Source: Allopusillimonas sp048270225
GTDB taxonomy: Bacteria > Pseudomonadota > Gammaproteobacteria > Burkholderiales > Burkholderiaceae_B
Direction of reading: 5' to 3'
Length of the DNA: 64,000 nucleotides
Assembly (NCBI GenBank): GCA_048270225.1
Contig: JBLWTG010000002.1
Coordinates: 515,456-579,455 of the forward strand
Shown: positions 36,946-45,406 of the stretch, piece after piece
Layout: each line of letters opens with the position of its first letter
Position numbering within the stretch: the stretch's first letter is position 1
The notes under the pieces: generated by a model
What the model was told of the DNA's origin: nothing
The model's input: the letters and a program-made list of their open reading frames with translations, nothing else
Databases searched by the model: none
Made by a program: the position numbers and the translations under genes

Positions 36946-38244
36946 ATGACCAGTACATTTGAACCTGTATATGTTGTAGACGGCGCACGCAGCCCGTTTC
37001 TCAAGGCACGCAACGCGCCTGGACCATTTGCCGCGTCGGATCTTGCCGTCCAGTCGGGGCGCGAGCTGCTGCTGCGCCAGCGCTTTGCCCCGTCGAACCT
37101 GAGTGAAGTCATCGTAGGCTGCGCCGCACCCTCGCCAGACGAAACCAATATCGGCCGGGTCATCGCACTGCGCCTTGGCTGCGGCGACAAGGTGCCGGGC
37201 TGGACGGTCATGCGAAACTGCGCCTCGGGGATGCAGGCGCTCGACTCGGCCATCATGTCCATCCAGACGGGCCGATCCGACCTGGTCCTGGCCGGCGGCG
37301 TCGATGCGCTTTCGCGTGCACCGGTCCTGTTCAGCGACGACATGGTCAGATGGCTGGCGGCCTGGAATGGCGCACGCGGCGCCGGTCAAAAATTCGCAGT
37401 ACTCAAGAAACTGCGCTTGAACCATCTCGCGCCGGTCATCGGCCTGCTCAAGGGCCTGACGGACCCCGTGGTCGGGCTGTCCATGGGGCAAACCGCCGAA
37501 AACCTCGCACACCGCTTCGGCATTACCCGCCACGACATGGATGCCTACTCGGCCCGCAGCCATCAGCGCGCACTGGCCGGGCGCGCTGATGGCGCCTTTG
37601 ATGAAATCGTCGCGCTGGCCGACGGCAAGGGCGTGCTGTATGCGGAAGACGACGGCGTACGCGAAGACTCCACACCTGAAAAACTGGCCAAGCTCAAACC
37701 GGTGTTCGATAAGCCGTGGGGCAACGTCACTGCAGGGAACAGCTCACAAGTCACCGATGGCGCCGCCATGCTGGTACTCGCTTCCGGCCAGGCCGTGCAG
37801 CGCTGGGGTCTGCAGCCCATAGGCCGCATCATCGACGCGCAATGGGCTGCGCTGGATCCTGCGGTCATGGGACTGGGCCCTGTCTTTGCCTCCACGCCCA
37901 TACTTGAGCGCCACCACCTCGGGCTGAACGATCTGGACCTGTGGGAAATCAACGAGGCTTTCGCCGCCCAGGTGCTGGGCTGCCTTGCGGCCTGGAACGA
38001 CGAGGCATGGTGCCAGAAACATCTGGGCCGAGCGGCGCTGGGCGAGCTCGACCAGCAGCGCCTGAACGTCGACGGGGGCGCCATTGCGCTGGGCCACCCC
38101 GTAGGCGCGTCCGGCGCGCGCATCGTGCTGCATCTGCTGCAGGCATTGCGTGCGCGCAAGCTCAAGCGCGGCATGGCGGCCATCTGCATCGGCGGCGGAC
38201 AGGGCGGCGCCATGCTGGTTGAAACCTGCGACGAGGAGGCCTGA
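36946..38244 (+). CDS. 3-ketoacyl-CoA thiolase (acetyl-CoA C-acyltransferase)
   Basis: Cleaves 3-ketoacyl-CoA with CoA to acetyl-CoA and a shortened acyl-CoA. The 432-residue protein has the nucleophile Cys in MRNCASGMQA, the His in GGAIALGHPVGASGAR and the second Cys in CIGGGQGGAMLVE. Its length and neighbourhood resemble FadI rather than FadA. It is followed by the FadB/J-like gene after 2 bp, so the two encode the two chains of a trifunctional-type complex. An alternative is a biosynthetic thiolase, which the context makes unlikely. Confidence 0.93.
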   Translation: MTSTFEPVYVVDGARSPFLKARNAPGPFAASDLAVQSGRELLLRQRFAPSNLSEVIVGCAAPSPDETNIGRVIALRLGCGDKVPGWTVMRNCASGMQALDSAIMSIQTGRSDLVLAGGVDALSRAPVLFSDDMVRWLAAWNGARGAGQKFAVLKKLRLNHLAPVIGLLKGLTDPVVGLSMGQTAENLAHRFGITRHDMDAYSARSHQRALAGRADGAFDEIVALADGKGVLYAEDDGVREDSTPEKLAKLKPVFDKPWGNVTAGNSSQVTDGAAMLVLASGQAVQRWGLQPIGRIIDAQWAALDPAVMGLGPVFASTPILERHHLGLNDLDLWEINEAFAAQVLGCLAAWNDEAWCQKHLGRAALGELDQQRLNVDGGAIALGHPVGASGARIVLHLLQALRARKLKRGMAAICIGGGQGGAMLVETCDEEA

Positions 38245-38246
38245 TC

Positions 38247-40193
38247 ATGGCGAGTACATTCGAATCCCTCAACTTGGCCAACTTCGAGTGCAATCTCGAC
38301 GAGCAGCGTATCGCGTGGCTGACGATCAACTGCGCCGACAGCGCCGTCAACCGCATGTCGGCCCAGGTGCTGCGCGAGCTGGGCGCCGCCCTGGACTGGC
38401 TGGATCAATCGCCTCCTGCCGGCCTGGTCATCCAATCAGGCAAGGATAGCGGCTTTGTCGCGGGCGCGGACATCGACGAGTTCGCCAGCCTGGACACCCG
38501 CGACAAAGCGCTGGCGCTGGTCGAGCGCGGCTGGAACATGTATATGCGACTTGCCCGCACACGCTATCCGACACTGGCCCTGATACGCGGCCACTGCCTG
38601 GGCGGCGGGCTGGAGCTGGCTCTGGCCTGCCGCTACCGCCTGGTGGTTGACCAGCCCGGCACCTCGCTCGCCCTGCCCGAAGTCATGCTCGGCATCTTTC
38701 CCGGATGGGGCGGCATGCTGCGCCTGCCACAGATCATTGGCGCCCCGGCGGCCCTGGACATGATGCTGACAGGCCGTTCGCAGGACGCCCGCAAAGCGGT
38801 CCGACTGGGCCTGGCCGACGGCGTCGTCGCGCCACGGCTCATGCACAGGGCAGCCGCCATGATGGTACTGGGCAAACGCAAGCCGCACAGGGCCGGCGGA
38901 CTGGCAGGCCTGCTGAACCAGCGCCCCCTGCGGCCCCTGGTCGCCAGACAGGCCCGCGCAAAACTCGACAAACGCGATCCGGGCGGGCATTATCCCGCCC
39001 CGCGCGCTATCCTGCAGTGCTGGGCCCGGCACGACGGCAATGCACTCAAGGCCCCGGCGTTAATCGACGCAATCGTACGCTCGGATACCGCGCGCAATCT
39101 CCTGCGCGTCTTCCGTCTGCAGGAGCGTCTCAAGGCGCTGGGCAAGCAGACCAACAACGCGGGCGCCGTGCGACATGTGCACGTTGTGGGCGCGGGCGTG
39201 ATGGGCGGAGACATTGCTGCGTGGTGTGCATTGAAAGGCATGACGGTCACTCTGCAGGACCAGGATCGCGCACGCATTGCCAGCGCGCAGGGGCGGGCCA
39301 GCACGCTGTTTGCACGCAAGAAGAAAAACCCGCGCGACGCACGCGCGGCGGCGGACCGGCTGATACCAGACCTGCGGGGCGACGGCGTACCTCTGGCCGA
39401 TGTCGTCATCGAAGCCATCACCGAAAACGCCGATGCCAAGCGCGGCCTGTACCGCCAGCTGGAAACCCGCATGAAGCCGGACGCCATCCTCGCCACCAAT
39501 ACCTCCAGCCTGTCGCTGGAAACCTTGCGTACCGGGCTGACGGCGCCGCAACGCTTTATCGGCCTGCACTTCTTCAATCCAGTATCCCGCATGCCGCTGG
39601 TTGAGATCGTCGAAACCGATGGCGTTGGCGAAACAACCCGTGCCGCCGCCTATGCCTTCGCCGGCCAGATAGACAAGCTGCCGCTGCCGGTGCAAAGCAC
39701 GCCCGGCTTTCTCGTCAATGCCGTGCTCGCGCCCTATATGCTGGAAGCCATGCGTTGCGTGGACGAAGGCGTGCGCCCCGAAACCATTGATGCAGCCATG
39801 GTTGAGTTCGGTATGCCCATGGGGCCGATAGAATTGGTGGATACAGTTGGCCTGGATATCGCCCGGGACGCCGGACAGCAGCTTTCCGGCGACGCCCCGA
39901 TGCCTGCCTGCCTCAAATCCCATCTCGAGCGCAAGGAACTGGGCCGCAAGTCAGGCCAGGGCTTCTATACCTGGAAAAACAACAAGCCCGTCCGCCAGGC
40001 GCCAGGAACGGCGCCGTCCGGACTGGCGCAACGGCTCATCACGCCGCTGATCGCCGCAACACAGCGACAACTGGACCAGAGGGTGGTCGCCGACGCAGAT
40101 CTTGCAGACGCCGGTGTCATCTTTGGAACAGGGTTTGCCCCTTTCACTGGCGGCCCGCTGCATTATGCACAGGCCCGCAGCCATGTTGCCTGA
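38247..40193 (+). CDS. Bifunctional enoyl-CoA hydratase / 3-hydroxyacyl-CoA dehydrogenase (FadB/FadJ-like)
   Basis: Performs hydration and NAD-dependent oxidation in beta-oxidation. The N-terminal crotonase part shows FVAGADIDEF, GHCLGGGLELALACRY and LALPEVMLGIFPGWGG with both catalytic glutamates present. The C-terminal dehydrogenase has VHVVGAGVMGGDIA (NAD), IEAITENADAK, FIGLHFFNPVSRMPLVEIV and GFLVNAVLAPYM. At 648 residues it is shorter than E. coli FadB or FadJ (about 715-730). It probably pairs with the upstream thiolase. Confidence 0.94.
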   Translation: MASTFESLNLANFECNLDEQRIAWLTINCADSAVNRMSAQVLRELGAALDWLDQSPPAGLVIQSGKDSGFVAGADIDEFASLDTRDKALALVERGWNMYMRLARTRYPTLALIRGHCLGGGLELALACRYRLVVDQPGTSLALPEVMLGIFPGWGGMLRLPQIIGAPAALDMMLTGRSQDARKAVRLGLADGVVAPRLMHRAAAMMVLGKRKPHRAGGLAGLLNQRPLRPLVARQARAKLDKRDPGGHYPAPRAILQCWARHDGNALKAPALIDAIVRSDTARNLLRVFRLQERLKALGKQTNNAGAVRHVHVVGAGVMGGDIAAWCALKGMTVTLQDQDRARIASAQGRASTLFARKKKNPRDARAAADRLIPDLRGDGVPLADVVIEAITENADAKRGLYRQLETRMKPDAILATNTSSLSLETLRTGLTAPQRFIGLHFFNPVSRMPLVEIVETDGVGETTRAAAYAFAGQIDKLPLPVQSTPGFLVNAVLAPYMLEAMRCVDEGVRPETIDAAMVEFGMPMGPIELVDTVGLDIARDAGQQLSGDAPMPACLKSHLERKELGRKSGQGFYTWKNNKPVRQAPGTAPSGLAQRLITPLIAATQRQLDQRVVADADLADAGVIFGTGFAPFTGGPLHYAQARSHVA

Positions 40194-40202
40194 CTGCCCG
40201 CC

Positions 40203-40240
40203 CATGATGCCGCCCGCGCCGCAAAACGGACGGCATCATG
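40203..40240 (+). other. 10-bp inverted repeat before fadL
   Basis: CATGATGCCG and CGGCATCATG flank an 18-base loop starting 10 bp after the hydratase/dehydrogenase stop. No T-run follows. It could be an mRNA-stabilising or processing stem separating the cytosolic fad genes from fadL. Confidence 0.45.
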
Positions 40241-40368
40241 CAGTACCTGTAGTTTCCGGGCCAAGCCACGCAAGGCCCGGCGTAATGCTTTATGCGCTGC
40301 GCACCCTTGACAGGGCCCCTTATAAATCGAACGCAGCCCGTTTGTCGTAATTTAACCGGAGGTGACAC

Positions 40369-41658
40369 ATGAGAGCAGTAAAGTCCTTACGCATTGTTTC
40401 CGCACTGATTCTTGGCATGGGCGCCACGGGCGCCCATGCGTCCGGGTTCCAGTTGCTGGAGCAGAATGCGAGCGGCCTGGGCAATGCCTACGCGGGGTCG
40501 GCGGCCGTTGCAGAGAATGCCAGCACGATCTTCTATAACCCGGCGGGCATGACCAGGCTGCCGGGCGTGAATATTTCGGGTGGCGTGAACGCCATACGTC
40601 CCTCGTTCAAGTTTGACGACAACGGCAGTACCGGACCCGGCGGCATGCCGCTGGGCAACAACAATGGCGGCGATGCCGGCTCCACCGGCATCGTGCCCAA
40701 TCTGTATGCGTCCTGGGAGCTTACCCCCGAATGGTTTGTCGGTCTGGGCATCGGCGCCCCCTTCGGCCTGATGACCGAGTATGACGACGACTGGGTCGGG
40801 CGTTATCACTCGCGCAAATTCGAAATCCAGAGCGTCAACGTTAATCCATCGGTTGCCTACAAGGTATCGGATAGATTGTCCATCGGCGCCGGCCTGAACT
40901 GGACATACCTGGATGCCGAGTACAAGCGTGCTGTACCCATGGCCTTCGCCGGGCCTGCGGGCCCCTTGATCTTTCCCGACGCCGGTGCGCAGGTCAATAT
41001 GCGCGGCGAGGGCTGGGGCTGGAACGTCGGCCTGCTCTATGACATCACGCCTGATACCACCGTGGGGCTGTCCTACCGCTCGCAGGTCAAGATCAACGCC
41101 GACGGCCATACCAAACTGAGCGACGTTCCCGCCGTTGCCCCGCTGCCCACGCGCGTGGATGCAAGCACGACCGTCAAGCTGCCTGATACCGCCATCCTGA
41201 GCCTATCCCACAATCTGAACAGCAAATGGCAGTTGCTGGCGGATGTTTCCTGGACAGGCTGGAGCAGCATCAAGTCGCTGGACATCGACAACGGGCCTGT
41301 GCTGGGCGAGGATAGCCTGGATCTCAAGTTCCGCGATACATGGCGTGTCGCCTTCGGCGCCAACTATCACATGAACCAGGCCTGGACCTTCAAGGCCGGC
41401 GTAGCCTGGGATCAGTCGCCTATCAGGGATGCCACGCACCGGCCAACCTCGCTGCCCGACAACGATCGCATCTGGGCCTCGCTGGGCGCGCAGTACCGCT
41501 TCAACGACCAGACCACCATCGACGTCGGCTATGCCCACCTGTTCGTCAAAAGCACCGATATCGACAATACGACGGACACCGCCAAGAAAGGCAATGTGCG
41601 CGGTTCTTACTCGTCCGATGCCAATCTGCTCGGTGTTCAGGTTTCCTATCGTTTCTAG
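40369..41658 (+). CDS. fadL: Outer-membrane long-chain fatty acid channel FadL
   Basis: Beta-barrel that admits long-chain fatty acids or other hydrophobic substrates. The 429-residue precursor has a signal peptide (cleavage near AHA-SG) and the FadL plug motif GFQLLEQNASGLGNAYAGSA, then ASTIFYNPAGMTRL with the conserved NPA. The C-terminus ends in an aromatic (VSYRF), as outer-membrane proteins do. A good GGAGG ribosome-binding site precedes it. The 175-bp gap before it may hold a separate promoter, with TTGACA at 40307-40312 but no well-spaced -10. Confidence 0.95.
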   Translation: MRAVKSLRIVSALILGMGATGAHASGFQLLEQNASGLGNAYAGSAAVAENASTIFYNPAGMTRLPGVNISGGVNAIRPSFKFDDNGSTGPGGMPLGNNNGGDAGSTGIVPNLYASWELTPEWFVGLGIGAPFGLMTEYDDDWVGRYHSRKFEIQSVNVNPSVAYKVSDRLSIGAGLNWTYLDAEYKRAVPMAFAGPAGPLIFPDAGAQVNMRGEGWGWNVGLLYDITPDTTVGLSYRSQVKINADGHTKLSDVPAVAPLPTRVDASTTVKLPDTAILSLSHNLNSKWQLLADVSWTGWSSIKSLDIDNGPVLGEDSLDLKFRDTWRVAFGANYHMNQAWTFKAGVAWDQSPIRDATHRPTSLPDNDRIWASLGAQYRFNDQTTIDVGYAHLFVKSTDIDNTTDTAKKGNVRGSYSSDANLLGVQVSYRF

Positions 41659-41674
41659 TATCTGAGCCGTCAAC

Positions 41675-42175
41675 ATGAAGCTGTCCACGCTCAAACGCAT
41701 TCCCTTGCGCTGGCGCGCCCGGGCCATGCGTCTGGGCTTCAACCTGCACCCGGCCTTTCGTTCCTCGGGAGGACGGGTGCAGTATATTTCGCCGGATTTG
41801 TCTCAGGTCCGGATCAGTCTGCGCCTGACCCGACGCACGCGCAACATCGTTGGATCACTATACGGAGGTTCGCTATTCGCGATCACTGACGGCCCCCACG
41901 CAGCCATGCTGCTGGCACGCATGGAACGCGACATTATTGTGTGGGACAAGTCTGCTGCCATTCGCTTTCGCCGGCCGGCGTACACCACGCTATATGCCGA
42001 CTTCCATATCTCGCAGCAAGACATTGACGATATCTGCGAAGATCTGGACAAAGAGCACGAAACATCACGCCGCTTCACCATTGAGATCAAGGATGCCGAA
42101 GGAACCGTGTACACCGTCGTCGAGCGCATGGTATATATCGCGGATAAGTCATACTACAAGGTCAAAAGGGGGTAA
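41675..42175 (+). CDS. DUF4442 hotdog-fold protein, putative acyl-CoA thioesterase
   Basis: 166-residue protein with the hotdog-fold layout of the DUF4442/YiiD-like thioesterases: NLHPAFRSSGGRVQYISPDL, RRTRNIVGSLYGGSLFAITDG, LLARMERDIIVWDKSAAIRF and a C-terminal TVVERMVYIADK strand. Between fadL and fadD, it could release CoA from dead-end or inhibitory acyl-CoAs. The function is inferred from fold and place only. It starts 16 bp after fadL and ends 5 bp before fadD. Confidence 0.72.
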   Translation: MKLSTLKRIPLRWRARAMRLGFNLHPAFRSSGGRVQYISPDLSQVRISLRLTRRTRNIVGSLYGGSLFAITDGPHAAMLLARMERDIIVWDKSAAIRFRRPAYTTLYADFHISQQDIDDICEDLDKEHETSRRFTIEIKDAEGTVYTVVERMVYIADKSYYKVKRG

Positions 42176-42180
42176 GTAGC

Positions 42181-43884
42181 ATGGAACGCATATGGCTGGA
42201 ACACTACCCGGAAGGCATCCCGGCCGAGATTACCGACGTAGCCGCCCGGTACGACTCGCTCGTGTCGATGCTGGAAGAAAGCTGCAGCCGGCATGCCGCC
42301 GACATCGCCTATTACAGCCTGGGCGCCAGCATGACTTATGCGGAACTGGACAAATACTCGCGCCAGTTCGCGGCCTGGCTGCAGGCCAAAGGCCTCAAGA
42401 AGGGCGATCGCGTCGCGCTCATGATGCCCAACCTCCTGCAATATCCGGTATGCCTGTTCGGCACCCTTCGGGCCGGCGGGGTCGTTGTGAACACCAATCC
42501 CATGTATACCGCCACCGAATTGCATCATCAATTGCAGGATTCGGGTGCGCGCATTATTGTCATCGCCGAAAACTTCGCCAGCACGCTTCAGAACGCCCTG
42601 GAAGGCACCGCGATCGATACGATAGTTATCACATCGCTGGGCGATATGCTGGGCTCACTGAGAGGCGCGCTGACCAATCTGGTGGTGCGGCATGTCAAGA
42701 AACTGGTACCTGCCTACCGGCTCCCCGGCGCCCAGCCATTCAGGCAAACGCTTGAGCAAGGCGCCAGCGCTGACTACACCAAACCGTCGTTGACCCACGA
42801 CGACATGGCGCTGCTGCAATATACCGGCGGAACGACCGGCGTCGCCAAAGGCGCCGTGCTGACTCACGGCAATATGGTGTCCAATGTGTGCCAGGCCCAT
42901 GCCTGGGTCAAGCCTTATGTGAGCGGCCCGCAGTGCATCATTACCGCACTGCCGCTCTATCATATCTTCGCTCTGACGGCGAACTGCCTGACCTTTATCG
43001 TGCTGGGCGCGAGCAATGTACTCATCGTCAATCCGCGCGACATTCCGGCCGTGGTCAAGACCATGCGCAAGCATCGCTTTACCGCCATCACCGGCGTCAA
43101 CACGCTGTTCAATGCCCTCCTGTTGAATGCGGATTTCGCCAAGCTGGATTTCTCGTCGCTCCGGTTTACGCTGGGCGGCGGCATGGCCGTTCAGGAGGTC
43201 ATCGCCAAGCGTTGGCTCGCCTGCACGGGCGTCCCGCTGGCGCAAGCCTACGGCCTGACGGAAACCTCGCCGGCGGTCACGATCAATCCCCTGGACAAGA
43301 CAACATTCACCGGTGCCATTGGCCTGCCAGTACCCTCCACTGACATCGCCATCCGCGATGATCAGGGCAAGGACATCCCGCAAGGCGAAAGCGGAGAAAT
43401 CTGCGTCAAGGGGCCGCAAGTCACGCCGGGCTACTGGAATCGTCCTGACGAAACCGCAAAAGTCATGGACGCCGATGGGTTTCTGCATACCGGCGATATC
43501 GGCTACGTCAACGAGCAGGGCTACATCTTTATTCTTGACCGCAAAAAAGACATGATCAACGTGTCCGGCTTCAATGTCTATCCCAATGAAGTCGAGGCAG
43601 TCGCTGCGGAGCATCCCGACGTCAAGGAAGTTGCCGCCGTCGGCGTGCCAGACGAACACTCGGGCGAAGTCGTCAAACTGTTTGTCATCCGCAAACACAA
43701 CAAAGTCACGGAGCGGGAGCTGATCGATTATTGCCGCAACAAACTCACCGGCTACAAGGCGCCCAAGCTTGTCGAGTTTCGCGACGACCTGCCGCGCAGC
43801 AATGTCGGCAAGGTATTGCGCCGCGAGCTCAAGGACGATACCGGGGCCACAGGAGCGCAACATGATGAACAGCACAAAGCATAA
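42181..43884 (+). CDS. fadD: Long-chain fatty acid-CoA ligase FadD
   Basis: Activates fatty acids with ATP and CoA. The 567-residue ANL-superfamily enzyme has the P-loop YTGGTTGVAKGA, the YGLTETSP motif, the FACS signature around DGFLHTGDIGYVNEQGYIFI, DRKKDMINVSGFNVYPNEVE and the catalytic Lys in SNVGKVLRRE. A purine-rich AGGGGGTAAG precedes the ATG. With FadL it makes the vectorial uptake pair, and it completes the beta-oxidation locus. The last 23 bp overlap the next gene. Confidence 0.95.
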   Translation: MERIWLEHYPEGIPAEITDVAARYDSLVSMLEESCSRHAADIAYYSLGASMTYAELDKYSRQFAAWLQAKGLKKGDRVALMMPNLLQYPVCLFGTLRAGGVVVNTNPMYTATELHHQLQDSGARIIVIAENFASTLQNALEGTAIDTIVITSLGDMLGSLRGALTNLVVRHVKKLVPAYRLPGAQPFRQTLEQGASADYTKPSLTHDDMALLQYTGGTTGVAKGAVLTHGNMVSNVCQAHAWVKPYVSGPQCIITALPLYHIFALTANCLTFIVLGASNVLIVNPRDIPAVVKTMRKHRFTAITGVNTLFNALLLNADFAKLDFSSLRFTLGGGMAVQEVIAKRWLACTGVPLAQAYGLTETSPAVTINPLDKTTFTGAIGLPVPSTDIAIRDDQGKDIPQGESGEICVKGPQVTPGYWNRPDETAKVMDADGFLHTGDIGYVNEQGYIFILDRKKDMINVSGFNVYPNEVEAVAAEHPDVKEVAAVGVPDEHSGEVVKLFVIRKHNKVTERELIDYCRNKLTGYKAPKLVEFRDDLPRSNVGKVLRRELKDDTGATGAQHDEQHKA

Positions 43885-44557
43885 TGCTGGCGGCCTGACG
43901 TTATGGCTGGCCGCCGCCGGCCTGACCGCTGGCATGGCGTTGACACCGGCCGCGTCGCACGCCGCATCGCAGGGGCCCGCAAAAGCAATTGCCAGCACCC
44001 AGGAGCCCACCCCAGTGCCATCGACAGACGCCCCCCTGGCGCATCCCCCTCGCAAGGTGGCCGGCGTTCCCATCCCGGGCCAGGCCATTGTGCAAGGACA
44101 CACGCTGCGGCTGAATGGCGCGGGATTGCGCAAGCGCTTTGTCTTTGATGTTTATGTCGCCGCACTATATGCCGAGCGGCGTACCAGTGATGCAGATGCG
44201 CTCATACAAGACAGCTCGCCCCGCCGCCTGCAGCTTATCCTGCTGCGCGACATCGACAGCAAGACACTGTCTGATGCCCTGAACGAAGGCCTGAATGACA
44301 ACACCAGCCCGCAGGAGCTGGCCAGCCTGCGGCCGGCTACCGACGCGTTCCTGCGCATCATGAACAAGGCAGGCCAGGGCAAAGACGGCGACATCATCGA
44401 CCTGGACATCAGCGCAACCGGCGTGGCCGTTTCGTTTCGGGGCACAGCGCTTGGCGCCGTGCAGGACCCACGCTTCGGCCCCGCGCTGCTGCGCGTCTGG
44501 CTGGGTCACAAGCCCGCTCAGAAATCGCTCAAGAAGGCGCTGCTTGGGCAGGAGTAG
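43862..44557 (+). CDS. Secreted chalcone-isomerase-like protein
   Basis: 231-residue protein with a signal peptide (LTLWLAAAGLTAGMALTPAASHAA) and the chalcone-isomerase-like core: VAGVPIPGQAIVQGHTLRLN, GLRKRFVFDVYVAALYAE, then RLQLILLRDIDSKTLSDAL and FLRIMNKAGQGKDGDIIDLD. Bacterial members of this fold have no proven flavonoid role, while relatives such as plant FAP proteins bind fatty acids. A fatty-acid-binding role is plausible in this operon but not shown. The ATG at 43862 lies inside fadD (23-bp overlap) with AGGAGC upstream, which argues for translational coupling. Confidence 0.8.
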   Translation: MMNSTKHNAGGLTLWLAAAGLTAGMALTPAASHAASQGPAKAIASTQEPTPVPSTDAPLAHPPRKVAGVPIPGQAIVQGHTLRLNGAGLRKRFVFDVYVAALYAERRTSDADALIQDSSPRRLQLILLRDIDSKTLSDALNEGLNDNTSPQELASLRPATDAFLRIMNKAGQGKDGDIIDLDISATGVAVSFRGTALGAVQDPRFGPALLRVWLGHKPAQKSLKKALLGQE

Positions 44558-44585
44558 TGGACTTTCCGGCGAGTAGCAAAGCTGC

Positions 44586-45383
44586 CTACGAAAATTTTCC
44601 TGTCAGCCCGCCATCCACCAGCAACTCAGTGCCCGTTATATAGGACGCCTCATCAGACGCCAGGAACGCAATCGCGTCCGCGACCTCCCATGGGCTGCCC
44701 ATTCTTTGCAACGGCACCTGCGCACTGCGCTGGTCACGCATCGTCGCGATATCGCCCTTCCCCGAATATGCCCGGGCGATATTCTTCTGTATCCGCGGCG
44801 TGTCGATCAATCCTGGAATCACACAGTTGGCGCGTATTCCCTGGCCGGCATACTCATGCGCAAGCATACGCGTGAAGTGAATAAGCGCAGCCTTTGTGAC
44901 GCCATAGGCAAGATGCGGATAACCCAGATAGCGCGTACCCGCGATCGACGCAACAGTAATGATCGCCCCCTTTCCACGCGCGCTCATCGATGGCGCAATC
45001 AAACGAGCGCCAATCAGCAGACTCTCGACGTTGACCTGATGAATACGACGCAAATCGACAACGTCGGTGTCCTCCACGCCTCCCATCTTGCCGATGCCGG
45101 CGTTTGCAACATACACATCTATATCGCCCCACTCGGCGCTTACGCTGGCAATGGCCTGACGCATGGAGGCCTCATCGGAGACGTCCGCCTGAATCGCCAA
45201 TGCGGCACCTCCCTCTTGCTGGATGGCCTGCACTGTTTCACACGCAGCATCCATGTTGCAATCAAGCGCAACCACGCGTGCGCCCTGGCGTGCCAGCGTC
45301 ACGCTAACAGCCTTGCCTATGCTCCACCCCGGGCCGCTGCTACCTGCGCCGCCAATCAAGGCAATCTGATTTTCAAAACGCAT
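44586..45383 (-). CDS. Short-chain dehydrogenase/reductase (SDR)
   Basis: 265-residue Rossmann oxidoreductase. The cofactor loop is GGAGSSGPGWSIGKA, longer than the usual TGxxxGxG because of a GPGW insertion; Asp in ALDCN suggests NAD(H). Other motifs are VANAGIG, the catalytic Ser in VASIAGT and Tyr/Lys in YGVTK; ITGTELLVDGGL ends the protein. It is the last gene of the Bug-ligase-lyase-SDR operon, so it may oxidise or reduce a hydroxyacyl-CoA there. It is convergent with the chalcone-isomerase-like gene. Confidence 0.9.
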   Translation of the reverse strand: MRFENQIALIGGAGSSGPGWSIGKAVSVTLARQGARVVALDCNMDAACETVQAIQQEGGAALAIQADVSDEASMRQAIASVSAEWGDIDVYVANAGIGKMGGVEDTDVVDLRRIHQVNVESLLIGARLIAPSMSARGKGAIITVASIAGTRYLGYPHLAYGVTKAALIHFTRMLAHEYAGQGIRANCVIPGLIDTPRIQKNIARAYSGKGDIATMRDQRSAQVPLQRMGSPWEVADAIAFLASDEASYITGTELLVDGGLTGKFS

Positions 45384-45406
45384 GGACCAGATCCTTTTTA
45401 CGGGCC

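Noticed and set aside
40307..40345. TTGACA and a degenerate GAAC...GTTTG pair upstream of fadL as promoter or second PsrA box
   Set aside because: TATAAA lies only 8 bp after TTGACA, and the half-sites are 7 bp apart with a mismatch, outside the 2-4 bp PsrA spacing.
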